Origin: Amoebophrya sp. A120
Taxonomy: Eukaryota > Sar > Dinophyceae > Syndiniales > Amoebophryaceae
Reading direction: 5' to 3'
NCBI GenBank assembly: GCA_905178155.1
Contig: CAJINV010000036.1
Location: 51,033-115,032, forward strand
DNA: 64,000 bases
A program made the position numbers and the translations under genes. The notes beneath the pieces are model-generated. The model saw only the letters and a program-made list of their open reading frames with translations, ran no database searches and was not told the origin of the DNA. Shown here piece by piece: positions 35,301-45,721 of the stretch (its first letter is position 1; the number at the start of each line of letters is the position of its first letter).

Positions 35301-37325
35301 ACCTGTCACGCGCGCCTTGTTGCAGTCGCTTCCAGGCACTACAAAAAGAGGCGGGCGCAAACCGAGCTATTCCCATTTCATGGCCCGGCTAGCAGAGAGA
35401 GACGCTTCTGCAGAAGATGTTGTGGGTCAGGTAACGACGACGGTGCTCGAATTTGTGGACGTACGACTCTTGCGAATGACGAGCTTGCGAGCCTACGATC
35501 TCTACCAACAGGCGCTAACACAACAGTGGATGGAGAAGCAGGAGGGTCATCATGCACATACAAAATCCATGTCGCCCTCGTCAGATGACGCTGTTCCACC
35601 GACCACAAATGCTTCGCCACGGAACGACGATGGAGGTGGTGCTGACCGAAGAATTACGAGTACTGCCAACGACGAAAGCAAGACGAACGCACGAATGCCG
35701 CCACCTCACAGCAATGACAGGAGTGCGTCATCGCTTTCGGTTGCCGTATGCATCTCAGGGGGTGTGAGGGGATTCACGCAAAAGCCAGTGTATGAAAGTA
35801 TTCGCGACGCACTGACAAGTTTGAAGGCGAAAAAGGTGCGTATGCATTGCAAATCCGTCTGGGTAGGGAAAAAAGCTGGATATTTCGTATTTGTAATTCC
35901 GCGCGTCGTGTATCACTTCGACGCATGCCGTGCGTGAGTACCAAAAGGCGACGCATTTTGTACATGGCTACGAAATAAGGCTTACTCGTCATGTTGAACA
36001 CAGAAAATTGGCCGGGCATTAGCAATCATGGGATGCGTCCGCTTATTGCAATCTAGCTAAGCCAGTCCGGCATGACAGGTCCTGTATTTTGCCAGCCCGC
36101 GAGGACCTCGACATGTTTGCAATGAATAGTGTGGGTTTTCTATCAATTTGACTTGTCCCGGGTCACGAAGCTGGGCATTGGTGATCAGTTCGACAACAGG
36201 CATCACAGCTCCAGCAGCGAGCAGAAGGAGGAGCAGCTCCGCGACCGCATCAATAACAGTGAGCAGGAGGATCTGGATCGTGCGATGCGTGCTGTGGAAG
36301 AGGAGCGCCATGGCGAGGACGAGCGAAATTCTGGAGTAATCAGTGTGGACGTCCAAACGGCCTCGGTCGAGGCGCTTTCTTCCTCGTCGTGGACGGCAAC
36401 CGCCTTTCAGCAAATCGACAACGACACAAAAAACAAGTGTCTCTCTGACCAAATCACTTGTCCAATCATGGGGTTGCAGCGAGATTTCTGCAGGCGCAGC
36501 ATTCACGAGTACGAGCGGCAAGTAGAAAACGTGAGCCGCGGCCCGACTAGTGTTTCTGCTGTGAACGACGAGGCGGAAACGAAAAGAACCGATGCTGAAG
36601 CAACAGGACTACAACTTTCCCGTAGAAGCGAATTCGATTGGGTGCTTTTCACACGCCCCGACCTGTTCCTGCAGCCTCTTGGCGACTTGCGCCGCTTTGA
36701 CCCGGCCTTCATTCATGCTCCGACCAACACACTTTGGGGGTGTATCAGCTGCAAACTTGCACTTGTGCCAAGGAAGTTTCTCGACCTGTACGTAGATTCC
36801 TATCGTCTTGGTGGGGATCAGCAAAACGCATTCGCCTGCTATCCGCGAAAATCGGAGACCGTCACGGAAACTTTTGCCGGGCGGCGAGGAACAGATTGTG
36901 GCTGTACACTGTGGAAGGCCCTGCGCACCTGTAAGGCTGGCGGGCGGGAGCAACTACTCAGCAAAAGCGCCGCGCCGATGTCGAAGGACCGCGAGCACGA
37001 ACAGGATTACACTTGGCACACGCAGAAACAAGCGGAGGCAACGCGAAGTGATTTTGCAAAAAACCAGAATAACGAACCGACAGGACCAGCAGCCGCACTT
37101 CTGTCGGACGAGTCGCAGACGGTGTGCGGAAACCCTGACGCAATCAAGGTGCCAAAGTATAGACCACCTGTAGCAGACGATGCAGAGGAGAAGGAGCTGC
37201 AGACTTCCGCGTCTATCCTCGACCCGCCGCTCTTGATGCCGGTCGAGCAAGCGATGACGGCAACTGTCACTCGGGGAGGGCTATGGCGTCCTGACTGGAA
37301 TGCTAATATGGCGTGGTTTCGCTAG
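32377..37325 (+). CDS. secretory-pathway glycosyltransferase-like protein (unclassified)
   Basis: Exons: from about 32377-32392 to 33502, 33663-33713, 34025-34528, 35096-35840 and 36134-37325. The N-terminus (RLLLRASVFGFCAQLQAAAA then HQCGPGGSVPYP) is a signal-peptide paralogue of the YHYH gene's start at 38381. Here the expected ATG (32377) is followed by an in-frame TGA (32389-32391), so the true start is unknown. A Cys-containing YPLD repeat follows. The C-terminal part is enzyme-like: LSVAVCISGGVRGFTQKPVY, VFYQFDLSR, FDWVLFTRPDLFLQPLGDLRR, NTLWGC and LALVPRKFLDLYVDSYRLGG, the order of 'V-A-x-C-x-S-G' and 'D-x-x-x-x-x-R-x-D' motifs seen in protist Golgi glycosyltransferases. Three introners are removed in frame (DALGDEND; ATPLEYNFW; KKV-x-VFYQ). 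The family assignment is inference. Confidence 0.55.
33503..33657 (+). mobile_element. introner, family G
   Basis: Starts TATGAACTGCAAAAGTATCG and ends GATACTTTTGCACAGGATA. Exact repeat ACTCG. 155 bp. Confidence 0.9.
33714..34019 (+). mobile_element. introner, family B, long inverted ends
   Basis: Starts TATGGATGCGTCAGGTTTG and ends CAAACCTGACGTTTCCATA. The inverted ends extend about 45 bp with few mismatches. Exact repeat ACCTT. Excision joins the frame at ATPLEYNFW. Related to 5062-5366. Confidence 0.92.
35841..36128 (+). mobile_element. introner, family A, diverged
   Basis: Starts TATGCATTGCAAATCCGTC and ends GACATGTTTGCAATGAATA. Repeat GTGCG/GTGTG, one mismatch. The core is eroded (GTCTGGGTAGGG). 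Confidence 0.8.
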
Positions 37326-38380
37326 CGTATCAGTCGAGGTCGGTCTTTGGCATTCGTCTAGCACGACGTCGACGCCCTGTGTCTGAAAAGTTGTGAGCTC
37401 AGGCCTCAGGGACTCCATTTTCATCACGGCGCGATCTCGCAAATCGCAGTGCTCCTGCACGACATTGTTCTTTATGCATGATATTGCTCATCTACTTTCT
37501 GTATGACCATATAAACAAACTCCTGCTTCGCAGCTTCTAACAATAAATTTGAACTGCAGGACTTGCATTGCATGTTCGCAACAAAACCAAGAGCGAGGAA
37601 AGAGCGCAGCTTAGGTGTGTTTGCTCATAAACGTAAAATATCGGTTTGGCACTGCATTTGGTCGGAGTGTTCTGAGAGGAAAAGGAGCGTTGATGTAGTA
37701 CGAGCAGTTCTGATATTAAATTTAAGTTTTTTGAATTTCGCCGGTGAATTCAACACGAGTCACTGATGCTTGCTGTAGCATTGTGATTATCCCATCCTTG
37801 CGATGCTTCCATTAACATTTCTTTGTTTCGCAAAAAATTTTACCAGTTTTCTAGGTCCGATTTTACGTGTGGGGGCATGATTATTGCGCCCTTTCCGCGA
37901 CTTGCCTCCTGTGCCCGAGCTACCAACCTCTGCACCTATATTTACACTATTGTAACATGAATCGTTAGTATCGCCTTGTACTCTTCAACACGAACAGCAA
38001 CAGCATTTCTCTGCCTTTGTTCGCATAACTCGCATTGCGAATTCTTTTTTAACTTTTAACTGCACTACCGAGAGAGTCAACAAGATGAAGAACACCTGCA
38101 CAATATCAAGTTGAAGACATTTTTGCATTGCCCCCCGGAGTGTTTAGTTTCAGGCGACCAAAATGCCTCTGTCATGCGGCATGTTTTCGTCAATATTCAT
38201 GCTATGTGTGCCACACGACTTTTTTGTTTCTAGCGCGTGAAGAACGAAGGCAAAAGGCCCATACCCAGTCACTTCGGACTGCGAGATGCATCAAATTTAC
38301 ATACGTGTGTCGTGTTTTGCGCACTTTTCGCCTCCAGTTGTGGGGGTGATAAGTAAGTACAACAAATCGGGGGTGGATGA
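37326..38380. other. intergenic, nothing recognised
   Basis: About 1 kb AT-rich spacer. No supported gene; short open frames lack start and splice context. Confidence 0.4.
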
Positions 38381-41300
38381 ATGTCTTCTACCACAGGATA
38401 TAGTGCCAGATTTCTGCGGGCAGCCGTTGTCGGTTTGTATGGCCAATTGCAATTTGCAGCGGCCCAATGTGGTCCAGGGAATTCCCTGCCGTACCCTCCC
38501 GGTACGACCACTTGTCCGGCGTCTGGATCCTCCAAAAGTGGCGGAAAAGCGCCGCCATCGTCCTCAGGCTCCGCACCGAGTACTACATTCACATAAGCAG
38601 CTACTACATAAGCAGCTGCTAGTGCTGGTAGCTGCATGTCCCGCAGTGCATTTGGCTTTTTAACTGATCAACACGCGCAGTCTGATGTCAGTGAACATCT
38701 TCAACACCTTATTTGATTAATTCGGAAAACGTACCAGGACGTACACGTAGCAAAGCTGTCGCGTAGCGGCATGCATCCCTCTGAGATCGACCTCCTACAT
38801 GATTTTTGAATGAAAAGTTGTTTTAGAAGCTCTAGCTCTTGACTCACAGGTGGTATGGCGACCGCCGGGCAGCAGACGTCTCACCAAGCTCCCCCTGACG
38901 CGACTTCCGGGACAACAGCACAACAGGGAGCGCCACCGGCGCCGTCAAGCGGCTCGGGAATGCCAACTGCTGGGCCCGGCGCTGGGAGCAACATGGGGGG
39001 ATCTGCGATTACGTGTACTGCCCGGCCCTGTGGCGCGAGTACTCTGGGCGACGTGGCCCTGGTCACCGCATCTGGAACGGATACGCGCAGCGGTGTCACC
39101 TTTTCTCCGGGCGAAAACATCTACGGGCCGTTCGAAGCCGGATTCAGTAATTGCTCTATTTTTTTGTACAATTATCTATAATACTAATTATCTATAATAC
39201 TATTCAAAAAATTCTGGCGGGCGGGGGGGTGCAAGCTACTAGTAGGAATCCTACTAGTGGAAAGCTGCTAGTAGAAAAAAGGCTACTAGTAGAAATCCTG
39301 CTAGTGTTTTTAGCGTCACAAAAAGCCGCGACCGGTACTAGTGACAGGGGCCACTAGTGAGGGCGCCCACTAGTGGAGCCACTAGTGACAAAAAAACCGA
39401 TTTTGGGGAAGCGGAAACACTAGTGAGAAACACTAGTGAGAAAGCCCGCCAAATTGGGAAACTCGCTGGGAGGGGCCGAGGCGCCCGCTGCCCGGCCCCC
39501 AGGTGGCCTTCGGACCTGCCTGCCGTGGTCCGGGCCCTTGGCATTGGCTTAGATGCCTGGCGGTTCGCGTTTGGCTGCCCCAGGCTGAAGTCGCTCTGCT
39601 TTGTGGCGCCCCGTCCCCTTCCACCTCTGTTGCGAGCGATTTGGCGCCAGTTTGCGCCTTCTCTGCCGCCTGTTGCTCTGCAGGCCGGGCTCGCTTGGTC
39701 GCGTTCGGACTGCCGACGGACCACGGGGGCTCTTTGGCCGCGCCGGGGCTGCCTGATTTTGTCTCTTTGGATCGCCGAGCGTGTTTTCGGTTTCTGTGGA
39801 TTGCCGCTCCTTGCTTTGGATTGCCGAGCGTGTTTTCGGTTATTCTTTGCGGCCCGCCTGCTCCTTCTCCTTTCGCTCCCAGCGCTTTTTGCCTCGTCCC
39901 CGGCCATTGGTGGGCTTTCACTTTGGCCTGCTTGTTGTTTTTTTTTGGCCTGTCTCGTTTCTAGAGAGAGCCACACGCAGCGCCCCCCTGCCTTTCCGCC
40001 GCGGCCCTGCCTGCTCCTGTGCTTTATTTTTCCCTCGTGCTGGCCGTGTTTCTTGTCTTTCGGCCGTCGGCGCGCTCTTTTCGATCTCTTTCCTGTGACT
40101 AGCCTCCCGGGCCGTCGAAAGGGGTCTGGGCACGCTCTCCGCCGGACCTGTTTGTGGCGGCTCAAACAGGGGCTGCGCTGTGCGCCCCCTACCGCCGCTT
40201 GCGCCTCGCGGCCTTCTCTCTCCTCACGCTTCTTGCGCTCCCGCCGACCGAGGGAGGAATGCCAGGGGCGCTCCCGTTTTTTTTTTCGCCTGTCGCGCCA
40301 GCATGGTTTGAGGCTGTAGCGCTAGGCGCTACCCTGTAGGCTCTTTCTCCCTCGCTCCCCCTTGCACCCCCTCGTCGCCGGGCCGGCGGGCGCGGAGCGA
40401 CCGCCCGTTCTAGATAAATACTATTCATTCTCATTCATTGATGCGACATTTTTTGCACTTGTAACTTCCGAAAGTGAGTGCCACACGGAAATTAATAGTA
40501 CACGAACAAGGCAGGAGTGGCCCAATATATAACTGTCCTAGGAAATAAAAGTAAAACGTAACGCAGGTTCACAGCAGGACTTTATTCTCACGGGCCTCGG
40601 TTGTTCCACGGGGAGCCTGGGGTACATTGACGGGGGGATAGACACATACACGGCGGAGCAGATATGCATTGCATATATGTCTGGGTCTGGAAGACTGCGA
40701 GATTTCTCATGCTAGTTTGGCATGACTCTGAACTCTGTATTGCGTGGCCACGAAGGCCTCCTCTTGTCTGTCATGCAAAAACGGTGTTTCTCATGCACAA
40801 TAGAAAATCTCAATCTGTCATGCTTCTGCCATGCTTAGCGGTGGAGCCACGAGAAAATCTGTCATGCTTAGCGGTGCATTACAGAGCGCTTTCTGTTCAC
40901 TGACATGCATCACAAGTTTCCAGACCCAGACATTTTTACCTTTGATAGCAGATGGTAGCTTACCAATGCTCCATCACGTTGCCCCGAGTCGAAAACAACA
41001 ACTACGTTTCCCTGCTCGACGAGTGCGGGGGGCACACCCGCGAGTACCACTTTCACGAGCGCCTGTCCTGCTTGTACGACCAGGCAGCCAGCGGCCACTC
41101 GGCGCAGGTCGGGAAAGAGGCGGCCGGCCTGCCGGATGGGCAGCAACTGCTGGTGTACGGCAAATACGAGAATCGGCCGACCACACCCCAGCTGGACGCC
41201 TGCAACGGGCATTTCGGGGTCACGCCCGACAGTGCCGGGGTGGTGGTCTACCACTATCACGTCTCGGATTCCGCTCCCTTTACCATCGGCTGTCACGGCC

Positions 41301-44300
41301 CCGACAAAAACGCCGCCGGGGAGGAGATCCTGGTCACTTTGGAGCGCTGTCGCGCAGTCTCCAGTGGTTGCGGCGCCAGTATTAAGACGCTCTAATTGAT
41401 TGTGCTTCAGTAATATTTCTTGCAAAATTATTCCACATATTACACAGTTACTTTTTGCGAGCGCATAGCCAATCTGTCAGTACATTTTTGGGGCAGCATT
41501 TTTCATCCATGGGGTTCGGGTCTAGGTTTACCTGCTTGTTCTACAAAACTACATACGTAAATTGTATCAAATTCAAACAAACGAAACACAACACCTACAG
41601 GCGCAACAGTGAAGTCCATCACGCGCAACAAGTACCCGCAGTCCGGTTCGGAAACTGTTTTACGAAGTCGAAAACGCAGCTCCCTGCCGCATGCTCTTCA
41701 AAAGAGATCAGGTTTCGGAAACGAATCTGATGAAATAGAAACGCAGATACAACTCATGTGCATCAGGCAGCTCTCTCACGCAGAAAAGGAAGCTGCGTCC
41801 TCCTTCCAAGTTGTTTCGAAAACTTTTGGGTGGATGTTTTGCAATGTAGAAGAAAAGTATAGAACAAGAAGATTTGAAAGAAAAGGTCCTGAATTCGAAG
41901 ATCGCCGCCGCTGTCCACTAGAAGCAAACAAGTAGCTGGGCAAGCCGTGTCGCACACACTGCAAGCGCTGTCTCATATCCTACCTTTTGAAAAAGGTTGG
42001 AGCAGCAGGGAGGGGTGTCGTTTTTTTCCTACGCATAGGTGCAGTACAAGACTTGGTGCCCGTGCTACGACGCCAATGGTTCCAACGTGGACTCGGCTAC
42101 CCTCCCGGTCTTCGCAAGCAGCGCCACCATCACAAAGAGCAGCGTCGCAGGAACTACGCCGACTCCGAGTCCGAGCCCGGCCCCCGCGCCGGCGCCGACT
42201 CCCGCGGCAGCGGCCGTCACCACGACCACCACCACCACCACGACACTGGCTCCGCAAAACTGCGTGGCTGCCTGGAGCGCCTACGGGAACTGCACCAGTG
42301 GCGTCGAGGAGTCCACGTACACGATCACCACCTTCCCAAGCGGAACGGGTGCGACGGCGTGCCTCTACCCGCAGCACGCGACCAAGCAGCGCCCTTGCGA
42401 CGAGTCGACCATGATGAACAGCCAAAATCCATCGACGGGCACCTGCTACGGAGCCTGGACGGACCTGAACGGTGGCGCCTGTACGTCCGGCGTGAAAGGC
42501 AAGCAGTACACCACAGCCAACGACTATCCGAGCAAAAAAAGTATAGTACCTTGCTCAAGAACTACAACACCGGTCGCGTTGTAGTTGACCGTGGAGGCGC
42601 TCCGTGCTGCTCGGATGCGTTTTTGCATTTATCTTTCCCATTTTCAGTGCCGGCATGTAAAGAAGATTTAGAGGAACTTATAATTTGTAGGATGGAACCT
42701 AGCATCAAGGTGGTCGGGGTCTCTCACATCAACTCCACTTGGTTTTGTATGGACAGCACAAGTGTCCTTGCCGTTGATTGCGCGAGACGAACATCAGTAA
42801 CAAGTGCGGAGCGTGAATTATTATTGCTGTGCGGACTTGTAGTCTTTGAACGCAAGCAGTTCTTATTTCACGGTGTTGAGCAAACAACTTTTTTCCTTCG
42901 GATAGGTTCACCGAAAGCTGTCCCATCGCGAACAACACGATCGCCGCGGAGGTCTGCGGGACGTACTGCCAGGGTGGCTGGTCCGCATGGAGTGCCTGCG
43001 AAGAAAATGCCATCCTGTGCTTCTACCAAGTTCAGTACTCCGCCACGAACCCGAGTACCGTGACCGCGGTGACGCAGATATCGTGAGAAAAAAGTGTTCA
43101 CTGCGAGGACTTTGCACGTTTTGCATTACAAGTTCGTTGCTCATGACAAGGAAAACCTGCCATGCGTACTACCTAAGGGAAAACACATTGAAAAAGACAA
43201 TGTCTTGCATGTGTAGCAAGACAAATGCGTCTGTGTTGCATTCCATGCATCACAAGTTTACAGTCAAACAGTTTTTTCCTGCGATAACAGAAGACGCAGG
43301 AACAGTACCAAACCCTGCTGGACGCGGGCACCACCAGTGGGCTGACCTTATGAATGTGCACAACTCCCCTTCCCCCTCATTTGTGTAGCATGAACGGCAA
43401 TACAAGCATCAGCAAGAGTGCCGGTTTTGCATGACAAATTTGCGCTGGATTATAGTGCTCTTTGGGCTACCAGAACTTGTCATGCAAACAGTGCCACGAT
43501 GCAAAGGGTGGATTGGGTATTTTGTATGGCAAATGAGGGGGAGGGGGAGTTGTGCACTTTTATAGACCTGGAAGTCGTTGCTGAAGCAGAATGCGGACGG
43601 AACCACGGCCAACACGGCCTGCAGCGCCATCAGCACCACGGAAGCAAGCACGCTGATCTCCGCCGGGCATACAGGAGCTGTGAATGCCTACGTCCCCGGA
43701 AAGAAAACCTATCCAGTGTGAAAACGTCACTTCCCCAGGCCAGGCACCGCCCGACACACCTCGTCGTCGGGCGCGCTCGCGTTTTCTAATATATAGTCTC
43801 GACGGTTTTGCAATGATTCAGTTAATGTCAACCGGGAAGTGTCTGTGAATTGAATGATCGGGCCGTTATTAGAAATCAAATGGCCGCGATCACGATCTTC
43901 ACACGGACAATCATGCAATTACAGTGTCACTGGTACTACTACTACAGAACAAATCAGAGAACATCTGAACTCCTTTACCTTTAGCAAGTGTTACGACCGG
44001 AATAATAAACCTGCTGTATCTGTTGAGTATCGGGTCGGGGGGACGCTTTTGCTCCGGATAAGAAGCGGTCCTTCACTGCAACGCAACAGCCTAGTGGCAA
44101 CGGTGCGGCTTGCCCCGCATCTCCGGAAACCAAGGTGTGCAACTTCGTGTTCAAGACCGTCGCGAGCGCGCCGAAGAAGACGCTCCAGCCGACCCAAATC
44201 GCCACCCGCTTGTCCGCCGGCTTCGCGCTGCCAGCCTGCAAAACGCAGGCAGAACTCAATGCGGACACAGCGTTCAAGACCGCGATCGCAAACGGAGTCC

Positions 44301-45208
44301 GAGGCTCGGTGTCGTCGCAGACCTGCGTGGCCGACCAGATTATCTGCACGAGCTGCCCCACGGTGTCTTCCTGCCCCGCGGGGGTCCGCCGCCGCCTGCA
44401 GACGTCCACCACGGACCGGGAACTGCAGGTCGATTATGGCTCTGAAAACTACTGGCCCCGCGACCCAACGAAGAAATTCAATTTTTTTGTTTTGGTTTTT
44501 CAGTAGCAGTCCTTATTTAATTGGCAGAAAATAAAGTACTATGCAGCGAGTGTCTTCGAATGTCTCTATTAACAGCAGGCTGTGGAAGTATCTATGTCTA
44601 TCTTGCATCCTTCCACACGAGAAGTCGCTTCAAAATCGGGTCGTTGCAGTTCAGTTTTCAGACGGATACAGACGTCACCATCACTTTTACCGACGCCGCG
44701 TCGGCATCAACGGCAGCCACGGCAATGCACTATGCGACTGCATCCTCTCCCCCTCATTGTGAGTGCATGAGCAGCAACAGCAAGAAAAAAAACAAAAACT
44801 GCATGACGAAAACATCAAGCTTGTATCTTCAACAAAAGACTGTACTTATTGCTTTTGCTCTTTGCGCGTCCCGAACATACTTTACCATGCTGGGAGCGGG
44901 TCTGCGTGATGAAAGACACCCGGACTAGGTGGAAACTTGCATTTTTGTGTGGCAAACAAGGGGGAGTCAGTTGTGTGCTTTCATATGCAGACGGACACCT
45001 ACAAGACCACCCTGAAGACCCAGGTCAACTCCGCGATCACCGCCGACAGCAACTTGGCTGCCAAATACCAGGTTACCGCAGTCACCGGACTGTCCGCCGT
45101 CCAAACATACGACGAGAACCCGACGGTGGCCTCATCCAGCGCGACGTACTGTGTGGCCGCGGCGGTCATGGGCGTGCAGCTGCTTGCGTTCCTTCTGCTG
45201 CAATTGTG
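38381..45208 (+). CDS. secreted YHYH-domain protein with thrombospondin-like Cys repeats and hydrophobic tail
   Basis: Exons: 38381-38579, 38850-39146, 40567-40662, 40953-41378, 41601-?, 42039-42524, 42905/7-43078, 43292-43348, 43570-43709, about 44064-44428, 44650-44730 and 44991-45208. Signal peptide (RFLRAAVVGLYGQLQFAAAQ), then a Pro/Ser/Gly-rich linker. Exons 3-4 encode a YHYH domain: LDECGGHTREYHFHERLSC, LDACNGHFGVTPDS and VVYHYHVSDSAPFTIGCHGP. Exons 6-7 hold three Trp/Cys modules resembling thrombospondin type 1 repeats (VAAWSAYGNCTSGVEES; CYGAWTDLNGGACTSG; GGWSAWSACEE), preceded by a Pro-Ala/Thr9 linker. The C-terminus (CVAAAVMGVQLLAFLLLQL, then stop) is hydrophobic with no basic end, as in GPI-anchored proteins. 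Probably a cell-surface protein. Six introners and a 1.42-kb intron with a GC-rich insert interrupt it. The exon at 41601 has no clear donor. Confidence 0.7.
39196..40427. mobile_element. GC-rich insertion flanked by 11-bp direct repeats, within an intron
   Basis: AATACTATTCA occurs at 39196-39206 and again at 40417-40427, bracketing about 1.2 kb unlike its surroundings: GC-rich, pyrimidine-rich on the + strand and open in several frames on both strands (a 320-codon frame at 39357-40319 is one). Partial inverted ends (TTCTGGCGGGCGG and CCGCCCGTTCTAGA). It begins with the ACTAGT cluster. No transposase recognised. The whole lies in the GT-AG intron 39147-40566 of the YHYH gene. Confidence 0.45.
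39238..39437. repeat. ACTAGT palindrome cluster
   Basis: Nine ACTAGT hexamers plus two GCTAGT variants in 200 bp, with irregular 10-40 bp spacing and neighbours of the form CCACTAGTG or CTACTAGTAG. A random 200 bp would be expected to hold almost none. Confidence 0.8.
40663..40947 (+). mobile_element. introner, family A
   Basis: Starts TATGCATTGCATATATGTC and ends CATTTTTACCTTTGATA. Exact repeat GCAGA. Excision restores TAEQMVAYQC in the YHYH gene. Confidence 0.92.
42525..42904 (+). mobile_element. probable introner, poly-A-core ends
   Basis: Starts TATCCGAGCAAAAAAAGT and ends ACTTTTTTCCTTCGGATA, clearly inverted copies. The 5-bp flanks (ACGAC, GGTTC) do not match. Excision gives TTAND then FTESCP, in frame. 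Confidence 0.65.
43079..43286 (+). mobile_element. introner, family H-like
   Basis: Starts TATCGTGAGAAAAAAGTGTT and ends CAGTTTTTTCCTGCGATA. Repeat GCAGA/ACAGA, one mismatch. The 5' end matches the ends of 15991-16200. Excision joins AVTQ to KTQEQY. Confidence 0.82.
43349..43564 (+). mobile_element. introner, family F (GTGCACAACTCCCC ends)
   Basis: Starts TATGAATGTGCACAACTCC and ends GGAGTTGTGCACTTTTATA. Exact repeat GACCT. Uninterrupted relative of 28763-29333. Confidence 0.92.
43710..44060 (+). mobile_element. probable introner, diverged family C/E
   Basis: Starts TATCCAGTGTGAAAACGTC and ends GGACGCTTTTGCTCCGGATA, imperfect inverted copies. No clean 5-bp repeat (AAACC against AGAAG). The flanking exons are in compatible frames. 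Confidence 0.6.
44731..44985 (+). mobile_element. introner, family F, diverged
   Basis: Starts TATGCGACTGCATCC and ends GTTGTGTGCTTTCATA, with Pu/Py-rich inverted ends. Repeat TGCAC/TGCAG, one mismatch. Excision restores TAM-QTDTYK in the YHYH gene. Confidence 0.82.
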
Positions 45209-45337
45209 ATTGCTGCCAGGCATTGATTCCTCTCGTGCATCGTTCTTCTATGTTGAAAAGCACTTAGACTTAATGTTTAAGTAATTATATTACCCCGTCC
45301 GCCCGTACCACAATTTATCACTTGATTTTCGGGTAGT

Positions 45338-45721
45338 ATGAGATGGGATGCAGCCAGGGTAGGAATGTTCGAAAGAATTTATCAAAAAATGCAAGTAGGT
45401 TATCCAGTGCAAATCTCTCTGGGTCTGGACGATTCGTGCGCGTGTTTGTCATGCCTTTTCTGCATCAGAATTCATTGCCTTTTCTGCATCAGAATTTTCG
45501 ACCGTATTGTAGGAGCAATGGAAATTTGAAAAGCTTTTTGCCTTCTTGCAAGACAGATTGGTGTACGATCCGCACCTCGAAGGCCATGAAATTGCATCTT
45601 TTCAGACCCAGATACGCTTCAAATGCATATAGGTACCTACTTACCGATCTTGTTTAGTACTGTTTGTCTTTCCCCGTTGCAGCACGACCATCCGAATTTT
45701 TACAGCGGAAACCTTATTTAG
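45338..45721 (+). CDS. possible small gene around an introner
   Basis: ATG at 45338 opens MRWDAARVGMFERIYQKMQ. Removing the introner and one repeat continues VGTYLPILFSTVCLSPLQH and ends at TAG 45721, giving a protein of about 50 residues. No homology recognised. The alternative is a larger intron from GTAGGT to TTGCAG near 45681 with another 3' exon (ending VTRYCELFYL). The introner is the main reason to suspect a gene here. Confidence 0.25.
45401..45629 (+). mobile_element. introner, family A, with canonical GT-AG option
   Basis: Starts TATCCAGTGCAAATCTCTC and ends GATACGCTTCAAATGCATA. Exact repeat TAGGT. Because the repeat contains AG/GT, this copy alone can be spliced as GTTATCC...ATATAG. 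Confidence 0.85.

Noticed and set aside
39357-40319. 320-codon + strand ORF (and 275-codon ORF on the - strand) in the GC-rich block
   Set aside because: Both strands are open because the block is GC-rich with few stops; the translations are Arg/Pro/Leu/Cys-rich and resemble no family, and the block lies in a GT-AG intron.
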